A DNA stretch of 36,596 nt from Clostridia bacterium (GTDB lineage Bacteria; Bacillota; Clostridia; Oscillospirales; CAG-272): positions 1 to 36,596 of the forward strand of contig JAFVTH010000028.1 of NCBI GenBank assembly GCA_017503285.1. Direction: 5' to 3'. The position numbers and the translations under genes were made by a program. The notes beneath the pieces were generated by a model. It searched no databases, was not told the origin of the DNA, and was given only the letters and a program-made list of their open reading frames with translations. Positions 15,254 through 23,252 of this stretch are shown piece after piece. Numbering within the stretch: position 1 is the stretch's first letter; every line of letters starts with the position of its first letter.

Positions 15254-16291
15254 TTACACTAATATTTTTTCTTTCTTTTCAAGCTTTTCCTCATAGTAAA
15301 GCGCTATGTTTTTTTCTAAAACGCTTGAAAGAGTATATTTTTCAGTTTCGTATTCTCTAAACGAATAGTCAATTTCTTTTATTTTATCAGCAAAAGCTTT
15401 TATTTCAAGTGGGCAAGTACATTCCTTTGGTAAAAGGTCAATGTGTCCCTTTATGCTTGAGGCAACGATTGGCACCCCTGCCCTCATTGCTTCAAGAATA
15501 TTAAACGGCAAGCCCTCTACCCTTGAGGCTGAAACATATACATCTGCGTCCTCAAGATATGGCTTTATATCCTTAGTATACCCAGAAATACGTACACGTC
15601 CCTCAAGATTTTCCTTTTTTATGTACTTTTCAATTAATTCTCTTTCACTACCGTCGCCAACTAATGTAAGTGTATATTCCGGCAGGTGCTTCATCATTTT
15701 CACAAGGAAAAGTTGATTTTTTCTTTTGCTTATTTCGCCCACGAACAAAAGATTTTTTGGCTTTTTGTTAGCTTTTCTTTCCAAGCCGTCGCATCTTGAA
15801 AAATCTATGCCGATGCCGTCTATCATTTGAACATCCTCAAGACAAAGCTTGTTTTCTTGTGCTATTTGAAAATCCTCACTATTCATAACCAGGATTTTAT
15901 CAGTTTGCTTTCTTACAATTTTTTCACAGCCAAGATATATAGAGTTATGTAGCCAAGAAAAGCCCTTGCCAAAAAGATAGCCGTGAACGGTGTTTATAAC
16001 TCTCGGTCTTTGCTTTGTACCCTTTAGTGCGTATCTGACAAGAAATGCAGCAAGGGTTGTATGTAGGTATATAACATCAGGCTTTAGTTCTATTATATGC
16101 TTTTTGATTTGAGAAATTAATCTAAGATTTTTGAGGGACAAAAAGCGCTTTTCAAAGGGCACGTTAAGGTCTGCACCCTCTCCGCTTGCCATAATGAAAA
16201 CCTGATGACCGTCCTCTCTCATCCTTTCGATATAGGGACGGTGAAAATTATTAATATGCACCATATTTGATGCCACAATAAGTATTTTCAT
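15254..16291 (-). CDS. Family 4 glycosyltransferase, polysaccharide cluster
   Basis: A 345-residue GT-B glycosyltransferase. N-terminal acceptor domain has HINNFHRPYIERMREDGH, typical of EpsD/CapM-like enzymes; the C-terminal nucleotide-sugar domain has LLFVGEISKRKNQ, LVGDGSEREL, VYVSASRVEGLPFNILEAMRAGVPIVAS, where the E..P.N.LEAMA-like segment is the family EX7E motif. It probably adds the second sugar to the lipid-linked precursor made by the adjacent priming transferase. Its ATG overlaps the stop of that gene (ATGA), so they are coupled. Sugar donor unknown. Last gene of the cluster in this window. Confidence 0.9.
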   Translation of the reverse strand: MKILIVASNMVHINNFHRPYIERMREDGHQVFIMASGEGADLNVPFEKRFLSLKNLRLISQIKKHIIELKPDVIYLHTTLAAFLVRYALKGTKQRPRVINTVHGYLFGKGFSWLHNSIYLGCEKIVRKQTDKILVMNSEDFQIAQENKLCLEDVQMIDGIGIDFSRCDGLERKANKKPKNLLFVGEISKRKNQLFLVKMMKHLPEYTLTLVGDGSERELIEKYIKKENLEGRVRISGYTKDIKPYLEDADVYVSASRVEGLPFNILEAMRAGVPIVASSIKGHIDLLPKECTCPLEIKAFADKIKEIDYSFREYETEKYTLSSVLEKNIALYYEEKLEKKEKILV

Positions 16292-17673
16292 TTTACATAT
16301 TTCTCGTTCCTATTAAACATTTTGAATGGAGTCATAAGGATAATTTTCAAGTCGTTAAATGCCGACCATTCCTCGATATACTTAATGTCAAGCTCAATAC
16401 GTCTTTCGATAGAGGTGTCCCCCCTAAAGCCATAGATTTGGGCAAGGCCTGTAATTCCCGGCTTTACCTGGTGCTTAACCTTGTATAGTGGAATAGTCTT
16501 TGAATATTCCTCAACAAACTTAGGTAGCTCCGGTCTCGGTCCTACAATTGACATTGTACCAAAAAGCACATTGAACAGCTGTGGAAGCTCATCAATGCCG
16601 GTTTTACGCATAAATGTGCCAAACCTTGTTTTTCTTGGATCCTCGTTTGTTGTCCATGCAGAGTCTGACATTTCATTAACCCTCATGGAACGGAATTTAT
16701 ACATTGTAAATTCCTCATTGTTTTTGCCAACTCTCTTTTGCTTAAAGATGATTGGTCCCCTTGAGGAAAGACCAACGCCAATTGCCGCAACAAGCATAAT
16801 CGGGGAGGTTAAAATTATGAGAAGCAAGGATATAACAATATCCATAATTCGCTTAATCAAGGCATTACTTATTCTATCAAGCGGTGTGGTTCTTGTGTTA
16901 ATAACAGGCATAGTGCCTATCATATCAACCTGACACTTTGACTTAAAATAATCGTATGTAAATGGGATAATAGCTGTACGAACACCGTTTTTATCACAAA
17001 TATCGATTATTGATGCAATTCTGTCCTTATCCTCATGCTTTACAGCAATAACAAGCTCGTGTGGGTTATACTCCTTCAAAAGCCTATCAAGCTCGCAGTA
17101 GTTGCCAAGCTTTTCTGCAAACTCCGGGCTTTCCTCATCTGTGATACAGCCAAGAATATTAAAGCCGTAGTGTGAGTTTTCTCTAACCTGCTTTTCGTAT
17201 TCCTGCGCGCTTTTACCGGAGCCGAAGATAATAACCTTTTTGGTTTTCGGGCTTCTCTTTCTTATTTCGTGAACTGCCTTGGTGGCAATGATTTTCTTAA
17301 GAAAAATAGCAATTGTGGATATTGCCCCTGCTATAATAGCTATAAAGTAATAGCCCTGTGGCATATCTATAATTGCCAAAACAGACACTGCAAGCGCAAG
17401 AAGAACCACGTTTGCAATACCGTATCTGATAAGCTGAATATGCAGCTTTACAAATATGTTAGTGGAATATAGGTCGCAGAAGGAATATATAACAATGGTA
17501 AAAACGGAAATAGCAACTATAATAGCAAGCCCTATACTGCCAACGCTAACGCCTGCGCCAAGATTTTCAAGGGGCATTATTATAAAAAAGCTTACGCAGA
17601 TTGATGTGAAATTTAACATAGCATCTAAAAGTGCGCTAAACACCTTGCTAATAAGTCTATTGGTTTGTCCCAT
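16288..17673 (-). CDS. Polyprenyl-phosphate sugar phosphotransferase (exopolysaccharide priming)
   Basis: Transfers a sugar 1-phosphate to undecaprenyl phosphate to start a surface polysaccharide. The 461 residues show four N-terminal membrane helices (about 10-130), a CoA-binding-like Rossmann domain (KKVIIFGSGKSAQEYE, about 145-260), another membrane segment (about 270-300) and the bacterial sugar transferase domain (IIFKQKRVGKNNEEFTMYKF, GIDELPQLFNVL, SIVGPRPELP, VKPGITGLAQ). This is the WcaJ/EpsL type layout. ATG follows AAAGGAGG. A hairpin lies between this gene and the exporter ATPase. Confidence 0.93.
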   Translation of the reverse strand: MGQTNRLISKVFSALLDAMLNFTSICVSFFIIMPLENLGAGVSVGSIGLAIIVAISVFTIVIYSFCDLYSTNIFVKLHIQLIRYGIANVVLLALAVSVLAIIDMPQGYYFIAIIAGAISTIAIFLKKIIATKAVHEIRKRSPKTKKVIIFGSGKSAQEYEKQVRENSHYGFNILGCITDEESPEFAEKLGNYCELDRLLKEYNPHELVIAVKHEDKDRIASIIDICDKNGVRTAIIPFTYDYFKSKCQVDMIGTMPVINTRTTPLDRISNALIKRIMDIVISLLLIILTSPIMLVAAIGVGLSSRGPIIFKQKRVGKNNEEFTMYKFRSMRVNEMSDSAWTTNEDPRKTRFGTFMRKTGIDELPQLFNVLFGTMSIVGPRPELPKFVEEYSKTIPLYKVKHQVKPGITGLAQIYGFRGDTSIERRIELDIKYIEEWSAFNDLKIILMTPFKMFNRNEKYVK

Positions 17674-17697
17674 TTTATCCTCCTTTCTAAAAAGATT

Positions 17698-17726
17698 AAA
17701 GCACTAACCCATAAGATTAATGCTTT
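17698..17726 (-). terminator. Possible attenuator between exporter ATPase and sugar transferase genes
   Basis: Minus-strand stem AAAGCATTAA / TTAGTGCTTT (one G-T pair), loop of nine bases, then AATCTTTTT. It begins in the last codons of the ATPase gene. It could reduce read-through into the transferase; weak to moderate. Confidence 0.45.
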
Positions 17727-18550
17727 AAGCTATCGCAATATTTCTTGTATTCAGCGCATACCTCATTAACCTCGCCGTATGCTTTAACCTTTGAGTCCTC
17801 AATCCATACTGCCTTTTGACAAAGCCTCTTTATTTCATTAATGTTATGGGAAACGATAACAAATGATACACCCTTTTGCCTTAGCTCCTCAATTTTTGCG
17901 GAGCATTTGCGTCTGAAGCTCTCGTCACCTACTGACAAAATCTCATCCACAAGCAAAATATCCGGGTCTGCATCAATGGCAATAGCAAAGCCAAGCCTTG
18001 CCACCATACCTGATGAATAGTTTTTGAGTGGTATATGCATATGGTCATGAAGCTCTGCAAAGTCAACAATTTCTTGATACTTTTTATCAAGCTCCTTCTT
18101 CGGGTAGCCTAGGATAGCACCGTTTAGGTAAACATTTTCCTTGCCGCTTGCCTCATAGTCAAAGCCAGCACCAAGGTTAAGTAGTGGGGCAACCTTACCC
18201 TTTACCTTAACTGTACCCTCAGTTGGCTCATATATTTCGGTAAGAAGCTTGAGCATTGTGCTTTTACCAGCGCCATTATGGCCGATAAGCGCAATTGATT
18301 CCCCCTTCTTTACCTGGAAGGAGATATCATCAAGAATTCTAACCTTTTTGCGCTCCAGCTTGCCACGAAGAAGTCTGACAAAAAACTCCTTAAGGTTATC
18401 AACCTTTTCGTCTCTTGTATAAAAGTCAAGACTAACATTTTTTACGTCTATAACAATGTCGTCCTCTTCTGTGCTTGGAGCTTCATTTTCTAATTTAACG
18501 TCCTCTGCCTTTATTTCCTCAGGCTGAACGGTTTTATTTTCTAATTCCAT
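17717..18550 (-). CDS. Polysaccharide/teichoic-acid ABC exporter ATPase (TagH/Wzt type)
   Basis: A 277-residue ATPase that powers export of lipid-linked polysaccharide. After an acidic N-terminal extension (about 1-30) it has Walker A GHNGAGKST, signature YSSGMVARLGFAIA, Walker B DPDILLVDEILSVGD and the H-loop ivSHN. The SSGM signature and SVGD after Walker B are typical of the TagH/Wzt/KpsT group. It lacks the C-terminal polysaccharide-binding domain found in long Wzt proteins, which suggests export without terminal-modification recognition. It follows the permease by 12 bases. Confidence 0.93.
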   Translation of the reverse strand: MELENKTVQPEEIKAEDVKLENEAPSTEEDDIVIDVKNVSLDFYTRDEKVDNLKEFFVRLLRGKLERKKVRILDDISFQVKKGESIALIGHNGAGKSTMLKLLTEIYEPTEGTVKVKGKVAPLLNLGAGFDYEASGKENVYLNGAILGYPKKELDKKYQEIVDFAELHDHMHIPLKNYSSGMVARLGFAIAIDADPDILLVDEILSVGDESFRRKCSAKIEELRQKGVSFVIVSHNINEIKRLCQKAVWIEDSKVKAYGEVNEVCAEYKKYCDSLKH

Positions 18551-18562
18551 TTTGGTCTCCGA

Positions 18563-19567
18563 TTAAATGTAGAATATGAACTTACGTCTTGTAAGAAGGA
18601 ACACAAGTGTGCCAACAAGGAATGCACCAATGCCCCAGCCGTAAAGAATCAAAATCTCTTGCGCACCAGGTAGTGGCGCATACATTTGAGCAGTTTCTAG
18701 CATTTCCATTGCCTTTTGCAAGCCGTTTGTCTTAACAAGCTCACCCCAAAACTCACTTGTTCCAACGCCGTTTATAATCTCTCCGCAGTTTGCAACGAAT
18801 TGTGTGTTCTCTGCGCATCTGTATGCAGCATCTCTGAAAAACTCAACAAAATGATACATTGGGTTTAAGTTAATAACTGCTGTTATGAACTTAGCGCTAA
18901 GGTCTTCTGAGTTAGCAAATCTGTCTACCTTATAGAACATAGGTGTAAGGTATGTCCAGAGAGTTAGGAACACGTTGTAAAAATGCTGAATATCTCTAAA
19001 GAAAACGTATAATGCGGAAAGAATAAGTGAAAGACCGTAACTGAACAGGAACAATGCCGGAACCATAACCAAAATTAAAAGCAAATTTGGGCTGAAGATT
19101 TCAAAAACATTGTTGAAAAATGCCACAAAAATCATAACCGTCAACAAAGCAATCAGGGAGAATGCAAAGTTGATAACCGCACTAAGGTTATTAGAAACCG
19201 GGAAAACAAAATATGAGATTTTATTTTTTGTAAGAAGTCCACGGTTATTAACAAGCGAGGTCATTGACTGAGTAGTGCCAGCCCTCATAAGTGCAAAGGT
19301 AATTGTACCGCAAAGAAGATACAGGGCATATGTTTTATCATCCTTATATCCCAAAACGTTACTAAACACGAAGTACATAACAAGCATGTTAAGTAGTGGG
19401 TTAAGTATGGTCCAAATTGCACCTATGGCAGAATTTCTATATTGAATTTTTACATTTTTCTTTACAAGCTCGCGAACGATATTGGCATTTTTCTTAAAGC
19501 TTGCAGCCTTTTTTACAAAGAATTCCTTAATCCTTGTTAAAAGCTTTGGAGCATTTGTATTATCCAT
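18563..19567 (-). CDS. Polysaccharide ABC exporter permease (TagG/Wzm type)
   Basis: A 334-residue ABC-2 permease. The cytoplasmic N-terminus leads into VKKNVKIQYRNSAIGAIWTILNPLLNMLV, the family amphipathic-helix plus first membrane segment. About six helices follow. A loop of some 60 residues before the last helix (about 240-300) is longer than usual and may be an external domain. Start at ATG 19567 is set by AGGAG; the in-frame upstream start at 19585 would overlap that site. First gene of the 15254-19567 cluster with a consensus promoter. Confidence 0.91.
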   Translation of the reverse strand: MDNTNAPKLLTRIKEFFVKKAASFKKNANIVRELVKKNVKIQYRNSAIGAIWTILNPLLNMLVMYFVFSNVLGYKDDKTYALYLLCGTITFALMRAGTTQSMTSLVNNRGLLTKNKISYFVFPVSNNLSAVINFAFSLIALLTVMIFVAFFNNVFEIFSPNLLLILVMVPALFLFSYGLSLILSALYVFFRDIQHFYNVFLTLWTYLTPMFYKVDRFANSEDLSAKFITAVINLNPMYHFVEFFRDAAYRCAENTQFVANCGEIINGVGTSEFWGELVKTNGLQKAMEMLETAQMYAPLPGAQEILILYGWGIGAFLVGTLVFLLTRRKFIFYI

Positions 19568-19613
19568 TTTTTCTCCTATACGCAAAAATAAAAAATATTA
19601 AAAACTTATAGTT

Positions 19614-19642
19614 ATTGTATCATATTATTAAGCGAATGTCAA
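19614..19642 (-). promoter_or_regulatory. Promoter of the polysaccharide export cluster
   Basis: Minus strand: -35 TTGACA (19637-19642), 17-bp spacer, -10 TACAAT (19614-19619). Same hexamers as the LCP-like gene promoter. Confidence 0.8.
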
Positions 19643-19674
19643 GACTTGCGCTTTTTATCCAAAAATTGACAAAA

Positions 19675-20943
19675 TCAACTATTTTTTATTACTGCCTCAT
19701 AAACATCGTTGTACATATACAAGGAGCCTAGCGCAACAAGAGGTAAATTTTCTTTTCTTGCGTCATCCATAGCCGCCTTAACTGCCTCGTCAATGGTGTT
19801 ATATCCTGTTGCCTCAGCGCCAAGACCCTCAAAGACCCGAGCATATTTATTCGCATCTAGTGCTCTTGGATTATTTGGTGTTACTGTGTATATCCTTTTT
19901 GCAACATCCTTTAGTCTGCTGGCGATAAAGGTATAGTTTTTATCAGCCATAACGCCTGTTAAAATCAGCACCTGTCCCTTGAAGTATTTTTTTATGCTTT
20001 TCAGTGCCTCTAAAATACCCTCCGGATTGTGTGCGCCGTCAAAAACAACGCAGGGAGTGTCTATAATTCTCTCAAAGCGAGCGCTCCAGCTTGCCTTTTC
20101 CATGCCTGTCCTTACAGCGTCGTCACTAATATCATAGCCTTGATATCTAAGCTCGTTTATTGCAGCAAGTGTATTTGTAGCATTTAGGATTTGATAGCTA
20201 CCCAGGAGCTTGATTTTTATATTCTTAAAGCCTCCATATGAAATAACTGTGCCGTCAAGGTCAGCCCTTTTAACCCTTGCCTCCATATGATTTACAAAAA
20301 CAACGCTTGCTTTTTTCTCGTTGGCAACAGAAAGCATAGCATCTATGCCGTTATCCCCTGCGCACCAAAGGCAAACACCGTTTTCCTTAATTATGCCTGC
20401 CTTTTCATAGGCGATTTTATCAATAGTATCTCCCAAAATTGCTGTATGCTCAAGAGAAATGCTTGTAATTACAGAAAGGATTGTGTTTTCTACAACATTT
20501 GTTGAGTCAAGCCTGCCACCAAGGCCACATTCAAGCACAACAAGGTCGCACCCATTATCCTTAAAATATTCAAGGGCGATGGCAGTAACAAGCTCAAATT
20601 CTGTTGGCTTGTCCGTCATTTTATCGCTGACCACCTTAACTCTTTCGGTAATTCTGCAAAGCTGGTCATTATCTATCATTTTACCATCTATCATCATCCT
20701 TTCGTTAAAGCAACGGATGTATGGAGATGTGTAAAGTCCTGTTTTATAGCCTGCCTCTGTAAGCACGCTTTGAAGCATTGAGCAGAAGGAGCCTTTTCCA
20801 TTTGAGCCTGCCACGTGTATGAATTTTAGCTTATTTTGCGGATTTCCAAGTCCATCGCAAAGCTCTCTTATGCGCTCAAGACCAGGCTTGCAAAACTCCC
20901 AGTTTATTGAATGAATGTACTCTAATGCCTCACTATAATTCAT
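19675..20943 (-). CDS. folC: Bifunctional folylpolyglutamate / dihydrofolate synthase
   Basis: Adds glutamate to folates (and possibly to dihydropteroate), trapping them in the cell. A 422-residue Mur-ligase-fold enzyme: P-loop HVAGSNGKGSFCSML at about 43-57, TSPYIRCFNERM (omega-loop region), ECGLGGRLDSTNVV, SITLEH-like SISLEHTAILG, and the C-terminal domain with FDGAHNPEGI. It overlaps folT by four bases (ATGA), so uptake and retention of folate are coupled, and the whole unit is under the THF riboswitch at 21570-21667. Confidence 0.94.
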   Translation of the reverse strand: MNYSEALEYIHSINWEFCKPGLERIRELCDGLGNPQNKLKFIHVAGSNGKGSFCSMLQSVLTEAGYKTGLYTSPYIRCFNERMMIDGKMIDNDQLCRITERVKVVSDKMTDKPTEFELVTAIALEYFKDNGCDLVVLECGLGGRLDSTNVVENTILSVITSISLEHTAILGDTIDKIAYEKAGIIKENGVCLWCAGDNGIDAMLSVANEKKASVVFVNHMEARVKRADLDGTVISYGGFKNIKIKLLGSYQILNATNTLAAINELRYQGYDISDDAVRTGMEKASWSARFERIIDTPCVVFDGAHNPEGILEALKSIKKYFKGQVLILTGVMADKNYTFIASRLKDVAKRIYTVTPNNPRALDANKYARVFEGLGAEATGYNTIDEAVKAAMDDARKENLPLVALGSLYMYNDVYEAVIKNS

Positions 20944-21518
20944 TTATTTTCCACCTCATTGTTAGTGTTATCTGAAGTCCTATACCCTACTATCTTGGCA
21001 AAGCTTTTTCGATTAAGGAGCTTGCATAGCAAGAAAATCTCCAAGGAGCCTATAACAAGATATGTGGGAATACGCAAAAGCACCATAATGTTATAAAACT
21101 CGTAAAGACCGATAGACTTTATTATCATTGAGCAAATAACGTGGGAAAGCGCCCCTGCAACAATAATTTGTAGGTTGCCGTTTTTCTTAATGATGTACTT
21201 TGATACAATTCCGGCAACAACACCTACAAGAGTTGCGCCTATTGTAACAAGAAGGTTTATTGGATAAACCTGTGTGGAAAGCATATAGCTTATAAGGTCG
21301 GTTGATAAGCCAACTACCCCACCAATGATTGGGCCATACAAGATGCCAGCCATTATAATCGGTAGATTTTCAAAGGTGATACGGAAAAGACCGTCACCAA
21401 AGTTTAAGTAGGTTTTACAAAAAATACCGATTACAACACTTATGGCGGTAAGCATGGCAGTAACTGTAAGCAGCCTTGCGCCGCTTAAAGAGCCTTTGCT
21501 CTTTTGTCCTTTAGACAT
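20940..21518 (-). CDS. folT: Folate ECF transporter substrate-binding subunit
   Basis: A 192-residue S component with about six hydrophobic helices. Segments FRITFENLPIIMAGILYGPIIGGVVGLSTDLI and YPINLLVTIGATLVGVVAGI match the FolT-type ECF family; the energising module is elsewhere. Start at ATG 21518 follows GGAGGTG and a run of T; longer in-frame starts would run through the riboswitch. The riboswitch class, and folC directly downstream, both support folate as substrate. Confidence 0.92.
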   Translation of the reverse strand: MSKGQKSKGSLSGARLLTVTAMLTAISVVIGIFCKTYLNFGDGLFRITFENLPIIMAGILYGPIIGGVVGLSTDLISYMLSTQVYPINLLVTIGATLVGVVAGIVSKYIIKKNGNLQIIVAGALSHVICSMIIKSIGLYEFYNIMVLLRIPTYLVIGSLEIFLLCKLLNRKSFAKIVGYRTSDNTNNEVENK

Positions 21519-21569
21519 AAAAAAACACCTCCAGAAATGTAGCACAGATTTTTGCACCATTTTGGAGAT
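21519..21569 (-). promoter_or_regulatory. Expression platform: hairpin hiding the folT ribosome binding site
   Basis: On the transcript, CTCCAAAATG just after the riboswitch can pair with CATTTCTGGAG, which contains the first GGAG of the folT binding site, in a 10-bp stem with one bulged C. This predicts control of translation initiation by the aptamer upstream. Confidence 0.65.
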
Positions 21570-21667
21570 GAGTCCAGCGGGATGCAACATGCGAACCGCA
21601 ACCGAAGTTTTCGTCCCAAAAGCAACTCCCCGTCTTTTGAACACTTAACGCTCGCACATTTACTCTG
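21570..21667 (-). ncRNA. Tetrahydrofolate (THF) riboswitch
   Basis: Read on the minus strand, the leader contains GCGTTAAGTG, GTGCGA pairing with TCGCAT, and the conserved TTGCATCC-CGC segment closed by GAGT/ACTC, in the order of the class I THF aptamer found upstream of folT in Clostridia. It lies directly upstream of folT-folC. The aptamer senses reduced folates and normally turns folate transport down. Confidence 0.88.
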
Positions 21668-21676
21668 TTTACTTAT

Positions 21677-21696
21677 TATGTAGCATCAGCTACATA
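21677..21696 (-). other. 5' hairpin of the folT leader
   Basis: Perfect 8-bp stem TATGTAGC / GCTACATA, loop TGAT on the minus strand, at the predicted 5' end of the transcript. Its ATGTAGC strand is also complementary to GCTACAT a few bases before the folT binding site. Confidence 0.55.
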
Positions 21697-21699
21697 TTT

Positions 21700-21728
21700 A
21701 TCATAGCACAGCAGACCTTTTTTTTCAA
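21700..21728 (-). promoter_or_regulatory. Promoter of folT-folC
   Basis: Minus strand: -35 TTGAAA (21723-21728), 17-bp spacer, -10 TATGAT (21700-21705). Confidence 0.7.
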
Positions 21729-21759
21729 TATAATATTTTAACTTTTATGCCAATTTTTA

Positions 21760-21788
21760 TTGACTTTTTCATATGAATATGATATTAT
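21760..21788 (+). promoter_or_regulatory. Promoter of the putative metal permease
   Basis: Plus strand: -35 TTGACT (21760-21765), 17-bp spacer, -10 TATTAT (21783-21788). Confidence 0.75.
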
Positions 21789-21800
21789 ACCTTTGCAATT

Positions 21801-21825
21801 TGAGAATGATTATCAAATTGATAAT
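21801..21825 (+). promoter_or_regulatory. Overlapping Fur-family boxes
   Basis: TGAGAATGATTATCA (21801-21815) matches the 7-1-7 Fur/PerR/Zur consensus TGATAATnATTATCA with one mismatch. A second, perfect palindrome ATTATCAA-A-TTGATAAT (21809-21825) overlaps it. They lie just downstream of the -10, where a bound repressor would block transcription. Which Fur-family member binds is not readable. Confidence 0.7.
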
Positions 21826-21848
21826 TAAATTGAGAAGGAGGAGCAGAA

Positions 21849-22742
21849 ATGAATATATTATTGGAAGTCCACGAGCATGGGCATTCTGCCGGTGTACTAG
21901 ACTGCTTTTTACATTCACTTGAGCATGCTGTAACCGACACGCTTATTGCCATTCCTCTTCTCTTTTTAGCATATTTATTAATGGAATTTTTAGAAAGACA
22001 TGCCTCCGGTAAAATGGAGCGTGCTCTTAAGAAAATCGGAAGCAACGGACCTTTTATCGGCTCACTGCTTGGCTGTGTGCCACAATGCGGCTTTAGTGCC
22101 TCTGCCTCTAACCTTTATACTGCAGGGCTTATAACAGAGGGCACATTAATTTCCGTTTTTCTTGCTACCTCTGATGAGGCATTTGTGGTTTTGCTTTCCA
22201 CACCTAATGCCTTTCCCGAAATTTTGAAGCTTCTTCTTACTAAAATTGTAATTGGCTTTGTTGCCGGCTTTATAATTGATATTGTGCTTACCTCCATGCG
22301 CATTAAGAAAACACCTGTTGAGATGTGTCAGGATTGTGGCTGCGAGGAAGAAAAATCTATTTGGCTGCCTACCCTTAAGCACACGGCAAAAATGGCTCTG
22401 TTTATCTTTATTATAAATATCGCCCTTGGCTTTGCTATGGAGATGCTTGGAGAGGATATGCTAAGCCATATTCTTCTTAGTGGCTCTTTTTTACAGCCCT
22501 TTGTTACTGCTCTTGTTGGTCTTATACCAAACTGCGCAGTTTCTGCCGTTATAACCAAGCTATATATTGCCGGACACCTTTCCTTTGGCTCTGCTGTTGC
22601 CGGGCTTTGCACCGGTGCCGGCATTGGTCTTGCGGTGCTTTTCAAAGCAAACCCCGTAAAGAAAGAAAACTTCAGAATTATTGGTATTTTATACCTTGTT
22701 TCAGCACTTTCCGGACTCCTTATTTCCTTAATAGGTATATAA
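21849..22742 (+). CDS. Putative heavy-metal/manganese transporter (ArsP_2-like permease)
   Basis: A 297-residue integral membrane protein with about eight to ten helices. It has a His-rich N-terminus (VHEHGH) and an internal duplication: GCVPQCGFSASASNLYTAG (from about 75) and GLIPNCAVSAVITKLYIAG (from about 221) share the P-x-C-x-x-S-A pattern, as in permeases annotated as ArsP_2/putative manganese transporters. The central cytoplasmic loop has CQDCGC, a possible metal site. The substrate is not proven. Regulation by overlapping Fur-like boxes supports a transition metal. Monocistronic, with AAGGAGGAG before the ATG and a terminator after the stop. Confidence 0.8.
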   Translation: MNILLEVHEHGHSAGVLDCFLHSLEHAVTDTLIAIPLLFLAYLLMEFLERHASGKMERALKKIGSNGPFIGSLLGCVPQCGFSASASNLYTAGLITEGTLISVFLATSDEAFVVLLSTPNAFPEILKLLLTKIVIGFVAGFIIDIVLTSMRIKKTPVEMCQDCGCEEEKSIWLPTLKHTAKMALFIFIINIALGFAMEMLGEDMLSHILLSGSFLQPFVTALVGLIPNCAVSAVITKLYIAGHLSFGSAVAGLCTGAGIGLAVLFKANPVKKENFRIIGILYLVSALSGLLISLIGI

Positions 22743-22771
22743 AAATCCCAACCTGACGTTGGGATTTTTTT
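22741..22771. terminator. Bidirectional terminator, metal permease / TlpA gene
   Basis: Stem AAAATCCCAAC / GTTGGGATTTT with loop CTGAC and T-run, between convergent genes. Confidence 0.9.
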
Positions 22772-23252
22772 ATTCTATGTAGTCACTTATTGCATCAATA
22801 AAGCCCTGATAATTTGTTGCGCCGTTTATCGTGTCTACCACTTGTCCGTTTTTGTCAAGAATAACGGTGTAGGGATAGTACATATATCCACCCATTTCTT
22901 CATAATAGCCCTCGTTTTCGTCGTCAATTGCGAAAATAATATCAGACTCCTTATAGTTTTCCATAATGAACGTTGGTGCCTCGTCCTTTCGGCTATATGT
23001 GTGGACGGCAACCACGGACACCTTGCCCTTATATTCTGTTGCTATTCTGTTAAGATAGGGCATTTCATATATGCAGTACGGACACCAAACGCCCCAAAAG
23101 TTCAAGATTGTAACTGTGCCAAGGGATGCCGGGTCTACCCTGCTTTCTGTCTCCCCTGTTTCATCAACAACTATAAGACCCTTATCAGAATCACAGGAAA
23201 AGAGGCAAAATAGCATTGTGAAGATTAATAATATAGAAACAAATTTTTTCAT
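22770..23252 (-). CDS. TlpA/ResA-like thioredoxin-fold lipoprotein
   Basis: A 160-residue extracytoplasmic thiol-disulfide protein. Lipoprotein signal ending LFSC gives lipidated Cys20. The thioredoxin domain has TILNFWGVWCPYCIYEMPYL with redox Cys57 and Cys60, and the later cis-Pro region YYPYTVILDKNG. It lacks a large central insertion and is at the short end of the family. The start at 23252 overlaps the upstream stop (TAATG), so it is co-translated with the membrane protein before it. The client or electron donor is not evident; a small membrane partner may be the reason for pairing. Confidence 0.9.
   Translation of the reverse strand: MKKFVSILLIFTMLFCLFSCDSDKGLIVVDETGETESRVDPASLGTVTILNFWGVWCPYCIYEMPYLNRIATEYKGKVSVVAVHTYSRKDEAPTFIMENYKESDIIFAIDDENEGYYEEMGGYMYYPYTVILDKNGQVVDTINGATNYQGFIDAISDYIE

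Noticed and set aside
21519-21644. N-terminal extension of FolT
   Set aside because: The sequence is the THF riboswitch and its platform; the ATG at 21518 has the Shine-Dalgarno.
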